Of a stretch of 44,715 bases of DNA, positions 27,601 through 36,648 are shown piece by piece. The notes under the pieces were generated by a model. That model saw nothing but the letters and a program-made list of their open reading frames with translations, made no database searches and was not told the DNA's origin. The stretch is taken from assembly GCA_024228115.1 (NCBI GenBank), contig JAAETT010000465.1:1-44715 (forward strand), given 5' to 3'. The translations under genes and the position numbers were made by a program. Position 1 is the first letter of the stretch; each line of letters opens with the position of its first letter. This DNA comes from a bacterium (GTDB lineage Bacteria > Myxococcota_A > UBA9160 > UBA6930).

Positions 27601-29447
27601 CCGAATCTCTTGGCTCCGCTCGCATCTCTAATCAGGTTGTCGGTAAGGGCTTGGAGCGGAACAGGAAGCTTTCCTGGGGGCTCCAGCTCGGTGACAACCT
27701 CGAGGGGTTTCTTCTCAGCCCCAGCCCGGCGGAGTTCCTCTCGTACCTGCTCTTGGCGTTCCCTACCAGCCACCCTCTCAAAGACTTCTCGCTCCTTGGC
27801 TCGCTTGGCCTCCTGGCGTACCTCCTGACCCCTGCGAGTCTCCGCCTCGAGCCATTCCTCTTGGAACCTCCGGGTGCGCTCCGCCTGCTCCACTGCCAGA
27901 GCCTCAGTGGCACGCCCCTCTCGCTGCGAGAGAAGCCACTGACGGTACTCCTCTTCCACACCCAGGGGTTCCTTGCGCTCCTCTGGGGCACGCTCAGGAC
28001 GTCCTAGACGGTCTAGCTCCTCCACATACCCGCGTACTCGAGGGTCCGTGCTCGAGCGGATGACAGCCTCAGGGACCTCCTCTCCGCGCCTGAGAGCTTC
28101 GTAGATCTCCTTGGCGTGCTCCTTGCGTAGATCAAACTCCCTGATGGAGGGCTTCATCTCTCCGGGAGGAAGATCCTCACGAGCCATAACTGCTGAGACC
28201 CACTCATCTTCGGTCACTTCTGAGGGGGTCCTGACAGCCTCGGGGCCAGGGATAGGATCTCTCCCGAGGATTGCCCGGGCTGCGTTCAGTTCAGTGTTCA
28301 CCTCCCCCGCCCGCTTGGCTAGCGCTTCAACCTCGGATGTTAAGCGAACTCTCTCCGCGTCTAGCTCATCCCGCTTGGTTTCCCAATTCTTCCGATCCTT
28401 GGATCCTCTCTTGCCTTGGTCCGTCTGTCCGTGCTTGGAAATAGCTACCCTGGCAGCCTTTAGCTCATTATCACGCTCCTGCCAGAGACCCTCCTCATCC
28501 TTCATCCGGATGGAGAGATCAGCTACCTTAGCTTGGCTCATCATGCGGTTGGCAGCATCGTAGTGGCCAGCGATGTCCTTCATCTCCTGGGGCGAGAAGG
28601 ACTTGCGAGGACCCACTGTCATCCGTCCCTTGAGGAACTTCATCCAACCTGGGCTCTCGGGGGTGAGACCTTCAGCCACAGCTTCATTGACAGCAGCCTT
28701 CACCTGACCCTGACGAGCGTTCCCCCGGGTGAAGCGGGCACCGCGCGTCACGGCTCCAAAGATGGCCCCTGCTGCCATCCCGGACTCGATGTCTCCTCCC
28801 ATGACCGCCTCCGCGGTCCCGAAGAGAGTTCCACCGAGCGCAGCCTCTCGAGCTGGGCCAGGGACAGCCTTGTAGGCGAGCCTCTCAGCAGTTGCAGGGA
28901 GACGGCCAACAGCGCGTCGTGCTCCTGCCCCCAGGAGCCTGTGGCCTCCCAAAAAGGCTGCCATGGTGCCCGCCTCTCGGGCTGCCCCTGTCAACATCTC
29001 GGAGGGTAATTGCTCAGCCTCAATCTCCCTGCCCAGGTAACGGGCTCCCGCCTCCGCTGCTCCGAACCCTCCCGCTCCTGCAATCGTTCGTCCAGCCTTC
29101 CCTGCCCCGAAGAGTGCTTGTCCCGCTACGGGGATCTTACTGAGGATCCCCGCTCCTCTCACGAAGGGGACGAGGGAGGCAGCGAATCCTGCCACCCCTC
29201 CCACCTTGGAGAGGGTTGGGTGTTTCTCCTCGAGGAGGCGAAGGTGTTCCTTGTGTTCCTCAGTCACGAAGGGATCGGTCAGGCCACCCAGCCTGAGGAA
29301 GTTGTACATCAATGCTTCTGATTCTCTGTCGGGGACGTACGAACTCCCGAAGAGATCGTGCATCTCCTCCCCTTCCCCGAGAAGCCTCTTTTTGCGGGGG
29401 TCTGTCTCATCGAAGAGAGCAGCGAGTCCAGTGTCTTCCTGAGCCAT
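24666..29447 (-). CDS. Very large internal virion (ejection) protein
   Basis: At 1593 residues this is the biggest protein of the phage. The N-terminal 250 residues contain many Gly/Ala-rich hydrophobic stretches (GGVAGFAASLVPFVRGAG, AAGAIFGAVTRGA), as in proteins ejected into the host membrane. Residues about 270-620 are highly charged coiled-coil. The C-terminal half has hydrophobic helices and conserved-looking segments such as FFGDKISGVLTSGAYM and PLNITHSMVGTVGNAF. I see no clear lytic transglycosylase motif. Size, position after nozzle and scaffold-type genes, and sequence style match podoviral inner-core proteins that form a DNA conduit. Some similarity to large polyvalent proteins is possible. 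Confidence 0.75.
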   Translation of the reverse strand: MAQEDTGLAALFDETDPRKKRLLGEGEEMHDLFGSSYVPDRESEALMYNFLRLGGLTDPFVTEEHKEHLRLLEEKHPTLSKVGGVAGFAASLVPFVRGAGILSKIPVAGQALFGAGKAGRTIAGAGGFGAAEAGARYLGREIEAEQLPSEMLTGAAREAGTMAAFLGGHRLLGAGARRAVGRLPATAERLAYKAVPGPAREAALGGTLFGTAEAVMGGDIESGMAAGAIFGAVTRGARFTRGNARQGQVKAAVNEAVAEGLTPESPGWMKFLKGRMTVGPRKSFSPQEMKDIAGHYDAANRMMSQAKVADLSIRMKDEEGLWQERDNELKAARVAISKHGQTDQGKRGSKDRKNWETKRDELDAERVRLTSEVEALAKRAGEVNTELNAARAILGRDPIPGPEAVRTPSEVTEDEWVSAVMAREDLPPGEMKPSIREFDLRKEHAKEIYEALRRGEEVPEAVIRSSTDPRVRGYVEELDRLGRPERAPEERKEPLGVEEEYRQWLLSQREGRATEALAVEQAERTRRFQEEWLEAETRRGQEVRQEAKRAKEREVFERVAGRERQEQVREELRRAGAEKKPLEVVTELEPPGKLPVPLQALTDNLIRDASGAKRFGLEWLAPEPPPVGAEVQYKRTRLKGVEYEILQSRMPGGEWQDFAVFNPRAPEYRPHGTTMEDWRRHLPPERLWDNLSQYRYAQIAGGFPVEERFAMDHFKDMAKRRRSQGVGAEDLLHGPVADYIEVASGSRFEMLGAGGGGITRAMRDFIRRMRSLRRWDLDLGKGLVTAEEIKAARTARHEALEASLGKNSEIPPARDLPPPKASFLDQLKQIHEVAYRQENRGQPDPGYYHIFTRVYNPVRTALDLSVPYFKKTMKGITNRLHAVGAVRKNSIFGVFERGVGMTRQESTWVYDVLDGVPVSSVPSEIRPKVERISKVFREIFDELFTEFGVKRYRKNYISHLNETLNRMAADVGERLEDIDVWYEKPRKGKPDAKQQLIKDPLILLEKYVSAGTKKKFLKGPVEQAKEQLLFIRNNYGESSQGVLDMWTTFIQRALGRPTKKERFIKDSANNFARMMHQMTGSEYFQRAMGDPFFGDKISGVLTSGAYMHYVGLKPMNMLRDMFQTNIALSELGMYHGVKAAQKLFSRGHQSFIDEVKRLQDKGLIDQFEPALTSEPSMLRSRVGDVYQKATDTSMVMIRISDMFNRAMTNAAAESRFDTTLERHAEGVMRGDKGAIQKFRNGILAAQQAPAIGNTVLGLVKSGAIDEARFMYARHFVDKWQFKYGKMGTPMAIQGGPLSRMVGMLATWPLNITHSMVGTVGNAFRYGGVGAGVKSLSVPLRLTIQANLAVFTMGQLLGIDIMNWFAGPEMSEEVEIAGRRMIWTPYPSAMHAFGPGPFAQQAMDVFELGQSTLEGNEYARDKALADVKRNFKGPLYEKLAPIGLLNFVNSTVSLMSGGVFRDRDTGELIDDGDITLHLKKAVGAKDLNTQLYRRETARLRDVGGEESSRRQQITNDAQKALAEEKWVMSSNPGTIVLWLMKNYPTETWLWGRAKAIHGRLTKTRWERRRGSARRGLESQGLFAAGAYDDAFPSR

Positions 29448-29450
29448 GGC

Positions 29451-30518
29451 CTACCTCTGTGGGCGTGTTTTGGATCGTGGTGGAGGTTGCTCCTCTCTAC
29501 TCGCAATACCAGCCTCCACTAGAGCATCCCAGATCTCGTAGTCTGTTGGTTCTCTTCCAAGTTGTTTCCGAAGAAGTTCCCTGTATTGCTCAATAGCACC
29601 TCGTCCGTAGGGTCCTACACGATCAAGAACCGAAGGAAGGTTTTCCTCTCCCAATGGCGGATTACGTTCAGACCACGCCTCAAACATCTCTCTCTCTACT
29701 TCAGTCTGATCCTCTCCTGGAATGTATTCCTCAGACGTCCGTGTACCAAAAGTTCGAAGCCTCCTCTCGAAGTTCCTGAGGGTTTCAAGTTTCTCGTAGG
29801 GTAACATCTCCTTCATCTTCTCTTGTTGCTCTGCCCACCTTTGCTGTATTTCTTCAGGACTCTTCTCCCCTTCGAGAAGATTGTTCAGAGCTAACTCAAC
29901 CTTACCCTCGAGTTCTACAATCTGATCTTCTACTGACCTTCCTTCAGGGAGCACAGCATCCGCAGCAGAACGGAGAGCTTCTCCAACACTATCAAGGAAG
30001 CCACCTTCCTCCGTCTTCGTTTTCTCTGCCTCTCTCATCCATGGCAAACGACCAGTTTCAGGATCTCGCTCACCAAACAAGATACCCATTTCTTCTGCGC
30101 CTTTGACTGGTTCGCCCATCAAGAGACGAGAAGTAAGAATATCCGCTGCCTCTTCGGTATACCCAAGGGAAAGATACTGCTGCTTCAAAGCATCGTACTG
30201 TGCTTGTTTCTGCTCAGTGGCAGCCTCTTGTTTCCGTCTTCCAGGTCTTGCTCTGAGTTCATAATCTCGAGCTTCTTTCAGCTCCTCTTGACTCACTTCA
30301 TCACCAAAGAGAGGACGAAGGTCTTCATCCATCCACTCGGTTTCCTCGGGAGATACAGGCTCACCCGCTGCTCTGCTCCGACCGAGCCTCTCCTCTGTAA
30401 GCTGGGTCATGAGTTCGTAGTAGTCCCGCCTGGGCTTGTCTCGGAGATATTGCACACCACCCCCAATAGCACCTGAGGCAGCACCCATCAGAAACTCTCG
30501 CCAGTTCTTACTCGTCAT
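29451..30518 (-). CDS. Putative internal virion protein, charged coiled-coil
   Basis: This 355-residue protein starts with a short hydrophobic Gly/Ala segment (FLMGAASGAIGGGVQYL), followed by long Glu/Lys/Arg/Gln-rich helices. It lies between two similarly charged genes upstream of the 1593-residue protein, as do the smaller inner-core proteins of T7-like phages. No enzymatic motif seen. Assigned by position and composition only. Confidence 0.6.
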   Translation of the reverse strand: MTSKNWREFLMGAASGAIGGGVQYLRDKPRRDYYELMTQLTEERLGRSRAAGEPVSPEETEWMDEDLRPLFGDEVSQEELKEARDYELRARPGRRKQEAATEQKQAQYDALKQQYLSLGYTEEAADILTSRLLMGEPVKGAEEMGILFGERDPETGRLPWMREAEKTKTEEGGFLDSVGEALRSAADAVLPEGRSVEDQIVELEGKVELALNNLLEGEKSPEEIQQRWAEQQEKMKEMLPYEKLETLRNFERRLRTFGTRTSEEYIPGEDQTEVEREMFEAWSERNPPLGEENLPSVLDRVGPYGRGAIEQYRELLRKQLGREPTDYEIWDALVEAGIASREEQPPPRSKTRPQR

Positions 30519-30528
30519 TCTTCTATCC

Positions 30529-31242
30529 TCAGAGAGCTGAAATCAAGGCAGCAATGGCGCCTTCTGCTGCCTTCGAACCAAACTCAGCCCAACCTTCACT
30601 TCCCTCACCACCAGCAGCCAAACCTTCCTCAGACAGAAAGGTGTTAGCCAACCGAGCCCAGAGGTCAGACATATCCCGAGCAGTAGCTAAACCCCAATTC
30701 TGTCTCGCTGAAAGCTGAGCCATCTCCGCTTGCTGAAAGACGTCCCCTAACTGTTGGGCTTCCTGGAAAGAACCAAGATGTTGTAAAGCGGTCCCCATTC
30801 CAGTCCCCTCGAGGCCAGCCCTCGCGATACCCTCACCCGTTCTCCTCCGCCTCTCAGTGCCAGCCCTACGCACCTGCTCAGTGCCCATGGCAGTGAGAGT
30901 GTCCCTCATCTCATCTCCGCGAAGATACCGAGAGATCTGTCGGATGAGAGGATTCTGTTGATACTCCTTCAGGCCAGCATAAGCGAAGTGGTGGGGCCTG
31001 GGTTCCATGCCCCCATGCCTACCCTTGAACTCCTCCCAGAAATCATGGAGTTCTTCAGAAGCTCCACCCATTCTCCTCTTAGCGCGTGATCCTTTCTCTG
31101 CTCCAGCTCCCCACTCACCTTCTCCTAGAGCACTCAAGTAGTTCTCAGCACCCCAGTTTCTCCAGTCAGGACCGAACATCTCATCGTATCTGCCCTGCTT
31201 GTCCTTCTCTTCGCGTTTCTCGTCTATCCAGCCGTTTGGCAT
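30529..31242 (-). CDS. Putative internal virion protein
   Basis: This 237-residue protein is helical and rich in Gly, Ala, Arg and Glu. The central stretch contains TEQVRRAGTERRRRTGEGI, and the C-terminal part is Ala/Gly-rich and mildly hydrophobic (AAEGAIAALISAL). Such alternation is common in ejection proteins. GAGGTTGTATC precedes the ATG. Position between tail and the large internal protein supports the call. Confidence 0.6.
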   Translation of the reverse strand: MPNGWIDEKREEKDKQGRYDEMFGPDWRNWGAENYLSALGEGEWGAGAEKGSRAKRRMGGASEELHDFWEEFKGRHGGMEPRPHHFAYAGLKEYQQNPLIRQISRYLRGDEMRDTLTAMGTEQVRRAGTERRRRTGEGIARAGLEGTGMGTALQHLGSFQEAQQLGDVFQQAEMAQLSARQNWGLATARDMSDLWARLANTFLSEEGLAAGGEGSEGWAEFGSKAAEGAIAALISAL

Positions 31243-31251
31243 GATACAACC

Positions 31252-31809
31252 TCATACTCTGAAGAGAACAATCCTCACCGTCCTCTGATGCTGTCCGTCC
31301 GCAAGATACTTGAATGCCACCGTAGAATCAGTCCACAGATTGTCAGGGTCACCCGCCCCGAGACTCCCGTGAGGAATGGGCCACCCAAGAAGTCTCCCAT
31401 TGCCTATGGTTGATACAGACTTAGGATACTCGTTATCCCACACAAAAGCCCACCGGGTGGGAGTGAATCCAAGATCATGAGTGATGCTCTTGTAGTATTC
31501 ATCAGTCTCTCCCGTACCAGTCCCATCAGTGTGCATTATGAACTGAAAGGAAGGAGCAGCCGGCATCCCCAGATTGTTCACCGTATCCACAGCTTGCTGC
31601 ATGGCTGAGAGGTCTTCCCGCAGGTCCCCATGCCTGCGAGCCTCGATCGGATCATCATGACGAGGGACGTTGTCACGTACAAACGAACGTCCAAAGGATG
31701 GCACCCGTGAGATGATGTCAGTGATGGCCAAGGGGCGTCCTCCCTTCGGTCCTGGAGGAATGCTCGGGACAATAGGCTTGATGCGAGGGATAGTCTCTGA
31801 AACTGTCAT
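31252..31809 (-). CDS. Hypothetical tail-region protein
   Basis: This 185-residue protein has a Pro-rich N-terminus (PRIKPIVPSIPPGPKGGRP) and a beta-rich C-terminal half (FQFIMHTDGTGTGETDEYY ... TVRIVLFRV). Its ATG overlaps the stop of the 1437-residue gene (ATGA). A small tail or fibre attachment protein is plausible; no family recognised. Confidence 0.65.
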   Translation of the reverse strand: MTVSETIPRIKPIVPSIPPGPKGGRPLAITDIISRVPSFGRSFVRDNVPRHDDPIEARRHGDLREDLSAMQQAVDTVNNLGMPAAPSFQFIMHTDGTGTGETDEYYKSITHDLGFTPTRWAFVWDNEYPKSVSTIGNGRLLGWPIPHGSLGAGDPDNLWTDSTVAFKYLADGQHQRTVRIVLFRV

Positions 31810-34800
31810 GTCGGAACCACATATGGCCGGCGTGCCTTCCTGAAGTAACCGATCCCAAGATACTGGATCTCCACACCCCTGACCGCGTTGTTGTCCTCTA
31901 TCTTGAACTTGAACTTAGAACCTGACCCTAGAAGCGGTCCCGGTGATACACGAAGAGAAGTATTGTCCACCGTGAGGGTCTGATACCCAGAATCCTCGAT
32001 CCACTTGTAGAGGAAGTTGTACGTTCCAGTGAGGGTAGACTGGACAACCTGCTCAAAGTTGATGTGATGGTTTTTCTTTATCCGGAAGGAATCCCCGAGG
32101 ATGAGGTTCCCGGACTCGTACTTCAGGTCAATTCCACCGATGATGTAGGTATCTCCTGCCTTCGGGAGAAAGTCAAACTTGGGAGAGACAACCGGATATG
32201 TGTAGAGAGGCGGAGTAATGTCACTCGTATTCCAGTAAGTACACAACCGGGTAGAAACAGTTCCAAGGGCAGCTGCACTGTTCGAACCAGCAATAAGAGT
32301 GATCAGAAATCCCACACCTTTGCCTGTGCGGTCTCCTCCAGGAAGACCAGTTGATTTGTAGTCCAATTGAAACGTGGACGTGGTAGCATCCTCAATACCA
32401 TCAACTGATAATGTTCCTGTGAGTGGCTGATCTACAGGAGTAGTTCCAGCGTTCCAAGTAGCAAGGGGAAGACCATCCCAGTCCTCATCCTGATCAAACC
32501 TCGAGACGAACCCAGAATCATCTCCCACCCAAACTTCCTCGGAACCCGCATTGTCTCTGATCTTCTGGAGCGTAGAGAACTTGGGTACAGTCCAGATACC
32601 GAAAGGTCTCTGGGGAAGCGAATAATCCCACACGATGATCTGATTCGTGGCATCCGCACTCGAGTCCGGGATACCCAACAAGATCATGTTCTTCTTGAGC
32701 CAGTGAATCATCTGCCACCCATCAGCCTCGGTCAGATCAAGAGCCTGATACGTAGGCTCGATGTTCTCAGAGAAGTATTGGGGAGCTTCTCCAGTCGTAG
32801 CGTACAGCCCCTTCTGACCCGCTACGATGACTCCGACTCCGGTGACCTCTGTGATGGCGGATCTTCCGGCAAGTCCGTCATCTGCTTGCATGGGTGTTTG
32901 AGAGACTGGAGGATCCTGAGGACTATCCAAAGAGATATCGAAACCCTGATCAACGAACAGTGAAGAACCTTGATCAGTCCAACCAATTACCCTATCTCGG
33001 TAGGACTTGAGCCCCCTGATAGATACGCCAGAGCCTCGGTCATCCGCAATATCTAGCAGGTAGGTGGTCGGAACATACTCAGGGAATCCGATGCGTGAGA
33101 GAAAAACTCTTTGCCCGTCAGTGTAAAAAGCCCTTCCTTTGTAAAGGACCCCATCCTTGATCTCCTGAGGGGGCTTGTTGTTGAAGAAGCTGTCCAGGTT
33201 CTCCCCAAGCTCTCCATCTGCTCTCTGAAGGTAGAGAACATCTGACCCAATCGGGAATTGGTCTTCGTAGAAAAAAGTCCCTCCGTTGGCAACAGTTCGG
33301 TAGATCCTATAGTGAGTAACCTGCTCGTCTCGAGGCACAGGAAGATAACGGTAGTTGTAGTTGACGTTCGTTGAGAGATCCCCAGGAGCCAGGACTATCG
33401 TTCTCGTAGCATCTCCAGAGGTCCCCTGAGTCGTGATCGTACATATGGGACCCGGGGCACTCTCCACTGAGGTAGTAGCGGAAAAGTACGTCAGGACAAA
33501 CTTGTAGGTAGACCCAGCAACCAATCCTTCATCCGTTGGATGATCCGCCTCAAAGTGATTGATGCGCCTATGCCCAAATACTTGAGCTGTTGCATTTTGA
33601 GCATGGTCCACAAAGGTAAAGGCAGAATCCGTAGAGTAGATAGGAGCTTCAAGCCCCGCTGAGAATCCTCTCTCCCCTACGAACTTCAGCATGGGAGCAC
33701 CTGGAATCATGATGAACATAAAGTCCAGATAGACGAAAGCCTTCCAGTGATCCGAGGAACCCTCAAACCCTTCTTTGATCAGCTCGAAGGTGTCCGAACT
33801 CGTGAGCTTGTAGATGGCCCCAGGAACTCCCACGAGGATAAGACTGTCCGCATTCTCCCGTCTGTACTCAGCAATGAACTTGATGGGGGATCCCCCATCG
33901 TACGTGACCAGCGCTTCCCCATAGAGAACATCGTCTGTTGCCTTGAAGGATGGTCTGTATGGCCACTGATACTTGATAGAAGACTTGACGCCACCAATGA
34001 AGGTAGCAGCGAACCCAGCCGTCAGGTCATCAAACACGGCCTCCGTGGTGAGATGATTACCCAAGGATCCTTGGTCTTCTACGAAGTCTCCAGACCCGGC
34101 ATTGAAGTTCCAGTGCGATAAGAGAATCCTGCCAAAGGCACTGAGCCTCGTAGCTGGAAGAGGAATCCCAAGTGCTTTTGCTTGATCGTCGTTGTTCACC
34201 ACGATGTCACTGAAGACTGAGACCTCATCCACATAGAATGGATATCTTGCGGATTCGAGATATCTGTTCTCAAGAACTATCCCATTAGGGTCTGTCTTTG
34301 AAACAGACTCCACGTCCGGAACAGTAAATCCATCCGCAGCAACCACCTCATCCTTCGTAAGAGCAGGAGCCTTGATGTCCGTCCAGTCAGGAGCATCTCC
34401 GATAGTGAACACGTACCGAAGGTTTCCTTCAGATTCGTTGGGAGTTGACTTCGCGTCTGTGGCTACGGTGTTACTCAGAGTCTCAACTGTGGGAGTCCCA
34501 TCAGGATCTGTCACCACGATCATCTTGATAGTTGCAGGAAAACTTGAAAAGTCCTTCGTGATGAATACACAGTACTCCGTATCCTCAACCAATGCAGTAC
34601 TGGTCAGACCAAAGGCTCTACCATTGGACTCATCTCCCCACCACAGCCTGAGAGCCCCTACCCCATCATGCCTGAGGAGTCTCAGCCACACCTGAAGATA
34701 CTGGGTCCCTGTGTCAGCCACGGTGTTCGGTGCTCTGTTCTTCTGGCCTCCCCAGTATGAACCTCCACCCAGATCAGCAACCGTCCCAGCAATATAGAGA

Positions 34801-36119
34801 AGCGTTGAGTGAGGATTGGGGTCATCCGCTCCCGCCCCTGAGTCTTCCATGAAGCTTGCGGGAGTTTGAAAACGTAACCGATACGTAGCTTTATCTAACT
34901 CCTGGACATCCAAAGTGGGAGTAGCTTCTTCCACCGATGTCCGATAGAGATAGGCATTGGGAACGATGATCATATCGTTCACATCGAATCGAACGCATGA
35001 GTCTGAGGCATCAAAAGCATCGTCCCACGAACAGCTCTTGATTCCACTCTTCAAGCGGTAGTCAGCTGCCCGGCCACTGTCTGACTTGGTGATCGAGGGA
35101 AGCCCAGACCCATCATTCATCTGAGAGTAGAAAGTAAGACTCCCGTAGATGTTCAAGTCTGATCCACCCGTCTCGTCCTGTACGTTCACGTCTGTCCCAT
35201 CCCCCGAACGAATGAGCCTATCACCATACTCGTCATAGTAGTTCGATGGGGAAGCATCGAGCCCGTAGATGCCCTTCGCGTTCCTGATCCGCAGTTCGTT
35301 AATCTTCCCGACAAAGGGAATGTCTGAACGTACCTTGCTCGAGGCTCCCGTCTTGTCATGCCACCCCTCGATGTGGTTGTTCCACCCCACATGAAGAGGA
35401 AACCCGTTGTCATCGGGAGCGTTCGTCCTTTCTGTCCCCGTGAGAAGTGTACTCCCACTGATACTGCCATTGATATAAATCTGGATCTTCTCATTTGAAG
35501 CAGCTTCCTCGAACCGAGTTACGAGTACGTGATACGTTTCTCCCGGAACAATCTCCACATAGGTAGAGCCCCCCGCATCCGAGGGGCTCACATAGACCGC
35601 ATTCCCGTTGATAGTCTGCCAGAACCAGACTTTGTAAATTCCCTCACTTGCCTGTGCTCCAGGAGGTTGGTCTTCTGCTGCACTCCCATTATTCGAGTCC
35701 GTGATGAACAGGTTCAAGTGGTTGATGAATGTTTGGTCATCTTTGTACCCGCTCTTCTGGAGAAGCACAAATTGACTTAGACCAAGGGAATCACGCCCGT
35801 ATGGATTGACGTCCGCTTCTAGCTTGAAGACCAGTTCGATCGTGTAGAAGTTCCCCAGGCTCAAGTCACCCGTACTAGCCTTGTCACCGATAGGGTCATG
35901 AGAGATGAGCAGAGGAGAAAACTGATTGATCTTCAGAGCAGACTTGGGTATGGCCGTGGTGTTGATCCTCGTGAGACCCCCTCTCTTCTTGAAGGTCTGA
36001 TCGGAGGTATCAATGTTCTGGTAGACCACTCCCTGACCCGGGGCTACCAAATCATCAGGCCCTACAGTCTTGAGCCCACCCGTGAGAGAGATTGGAGGAT
36101 GAAGAATCCAGTTACCCAC
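31806..36119 (-). CDS. Large tail nozzle-like protein with LamG-type insert
   Basis: This 1437-residue protein starts with GTG. The N-terminal segment (TVGPDDLVAPGQGVVYQNID, then KKRGGLTRIN) resembles the opening of T7 gp12/P22 gp10-type nozzle proteins. Residues about 85-300 look like a LamG/concanavalin-type jellyroll (LGNFYTIELVFKLE, HVLVTRFEEAASNEKIQIYI, GKINELRIRNAKG), with a second related beta region at about 400-640. The C-terminal half has propeller-like segments (YRIYRTVANGGTFFYEDQF, GVGVIVAGQKGLYATTGEAP, EVWVGDDSGFVSRFD). LamG folds often bind glycans, so host recognition may be built into this protein. Nozzle assignment is inferred. Confidence 0.65.
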   Translation of the reverse strand: MGNWILHPPISLTGGLKTVGPDDLVAPGQGVVYQNIDTSDQTFKKRGGLTRINTTAIPKSALKINQFSPLLISHDPIGDKASTGDLSLGNFYTIELVFKLEADVNPYGRDSLGLSQFVLLQKSGYKDDQTFINHLNLFITDSNNGSAAEDQPPGAQASEGIYKVWFWQTINGNAVYVSPSDAGGSTYVEIVPGETYHVLVTRFEEAASNEKIQIYINGSISGSTLLTGTERTNAPDDNGFPLHVGWNNHIEGWHDKTGASSKVRSDIPFVGKINELRIRNAKGIYGLDASPSNYYDEYGDRLIRSGDGTDVNVQDETGGSDLNIYGSLTFYSQMNDGSGLPSITKSDSGRAADYRLKSGIKSCSWDDAFDASDSCVRFDVNDMIIVPNAYLYRTSVEEATPTLDVQELDKATYRLRFQTPASFMEDSGAGADDPNPHSTLLYIAGTVADLGGGSYWGGQKNRAPNTVADTGTQYLQVWLRLLRHDGVGALRLWWGDESNGRAFGLTSTALVEDTEYCVFITKDFSSFPATIKMIVVTDPDGTPTVETLSNTVATDAKSTPNESEGNLRYVFTIGDAPDWTDIKAPALTKDEVVAADGFTVPDVESVSKTDPNGIVLENRYLESARYPFYVDEVSVFSDIVVNNDDQAKALGIPLPATRLSAFGRILLSHWNFNAGSGDFVEDQGSLGNHLTTEAVFDDLTAGFAATFIGGVKSSIKYQWPYRPSFKATDDVLYGEALVTYDGGSPIKFIAEYRRENADSLILVGVPGAIYKLTSSDTFELIKEGFEGSSDHWKAFVYLDFMFIMIPGAPMLKFVGERGFSAGLEAPIYSTDSAFTFVDHAQNATAQVFGHRRINHFEADHPTDEGLVAGSTYKFVLTYFSATTSVESAPGPICTITTQGTSGDATRTIVLAPGDLSTNVNYNYRYLPVPRDEQVTHYRIYRTVANGGTFFYEDQFPIGSDVLYLQRADGELGENLDSFFNNKPPQEIKDGVLYKGRAFYTDGQRVFLSRIGFPEYVPTTYLLDIADDRGSGVSIRGLKSYRDRVIGWTDQGSSLFVDQGFDISLDSPQDPPVSQTPMQADDGLAGRSAITEVTGVGVIVAGQKGLYATTGEAPQYFSENIEPTYQALDLTEADGWQMIHWLKKNMILLGIPDSSADATNQIIVWDYSLPQRPFGIWTVPKFSTLQKIRDNAGSEEVWVGDDSGFVSRFDQDEDWDGLPLATWNAGTTPVDQPLTGTLSVDGIEDATTSTFQLDYKSTGLPGGDRTGKGVGFLITLIAGSNSAAALGTVSTRLCTYWNTSDITPPLYTYPVVSPKFDFLPKAGDTYIIGGIDLKYESGNLILGDSFRIKKNHHINFEQVVQSTLTGTYNFLYKWIEDSGYQTLTVDNTSLRVSPGPLLGSGSKFKFKIEDNNAVRGVEIQYLGIGYFRKARRPYVVPT

Positions 36120-36647
36120 TTAACCACCCCAAGGAAGACGGATCAGGATAGGAGTCAACTCAAGACCAATATCGTTGAGGGTCGTACTGAGAAAAAACTC
36201 GAAGCGAACAATCTGGAAAGGATAGATCGGATATGGCTCCCACTGCCTAGGAAAAGAACCTCCAAGTCCCAGAGTCGTGATGGGCTTGAAGGTAGCAATC
36301 AGTCTACTCGGTCCGTGAGAAGCACCACCAACACTCGAGGCAGCACTTCCCTGGAGAATCGTAGCAGTATAAGGACCCCACCGATGCCTGATCAGACCTA
36401 CGTTCACAGGGTCCTCAGTCACCGCGGGATTGTAGTAAACCGTCTGACTCGTTGAGTACTTTCCCTCAATGTAGAGAGAGATGGGAGTATTGGGTTCTGA
36501 GCTTCCATCCGTACCTGTCACCTGGGCTGCGAGAAGGAGATGAGTGGCTCCATACTTCGCAACGCTGATGTCATCGGTATGGACAGCATTAGCTGTAGTG
36601 CCACTTTGTACAAAGTAAGACTCAATGGGTGTGATCTCTCCTGCCAT
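36120..36647 (-). CDS. Beta-rich virion protein, paralogue of the next gene
   Basis: This 175-residue protein has the same plan as the gene at 36649-37125. It begins IESYFVQSG, has IEGKYS in the middle, WEPYPIYPFQIVRFEF near the end, and finishes LIRLPWGG. The genes lie 1 bp apart, indicating tandem duplication and divergence. A small tail or neck jellyroll protein is likely. No enzyme motif. Confidence 0.75.
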   Translation of the reverse strand: MAGEITPIESYFVQSGTTANAVHTDDISVAKYGATHLLLAAQVTGTDGSSEPNTPISLYIEGKYSTSQTVYYNPAVTEDPVNVGLIRHRWGPYTATILQGSAASSVGGASHGPSRLIATFKPITTLGLGGSFPRQWEPYPIYPFQIVRFEFFLSTTLNDIGLELTPILIRLPWGG

Positions 36648-36648
36648 C

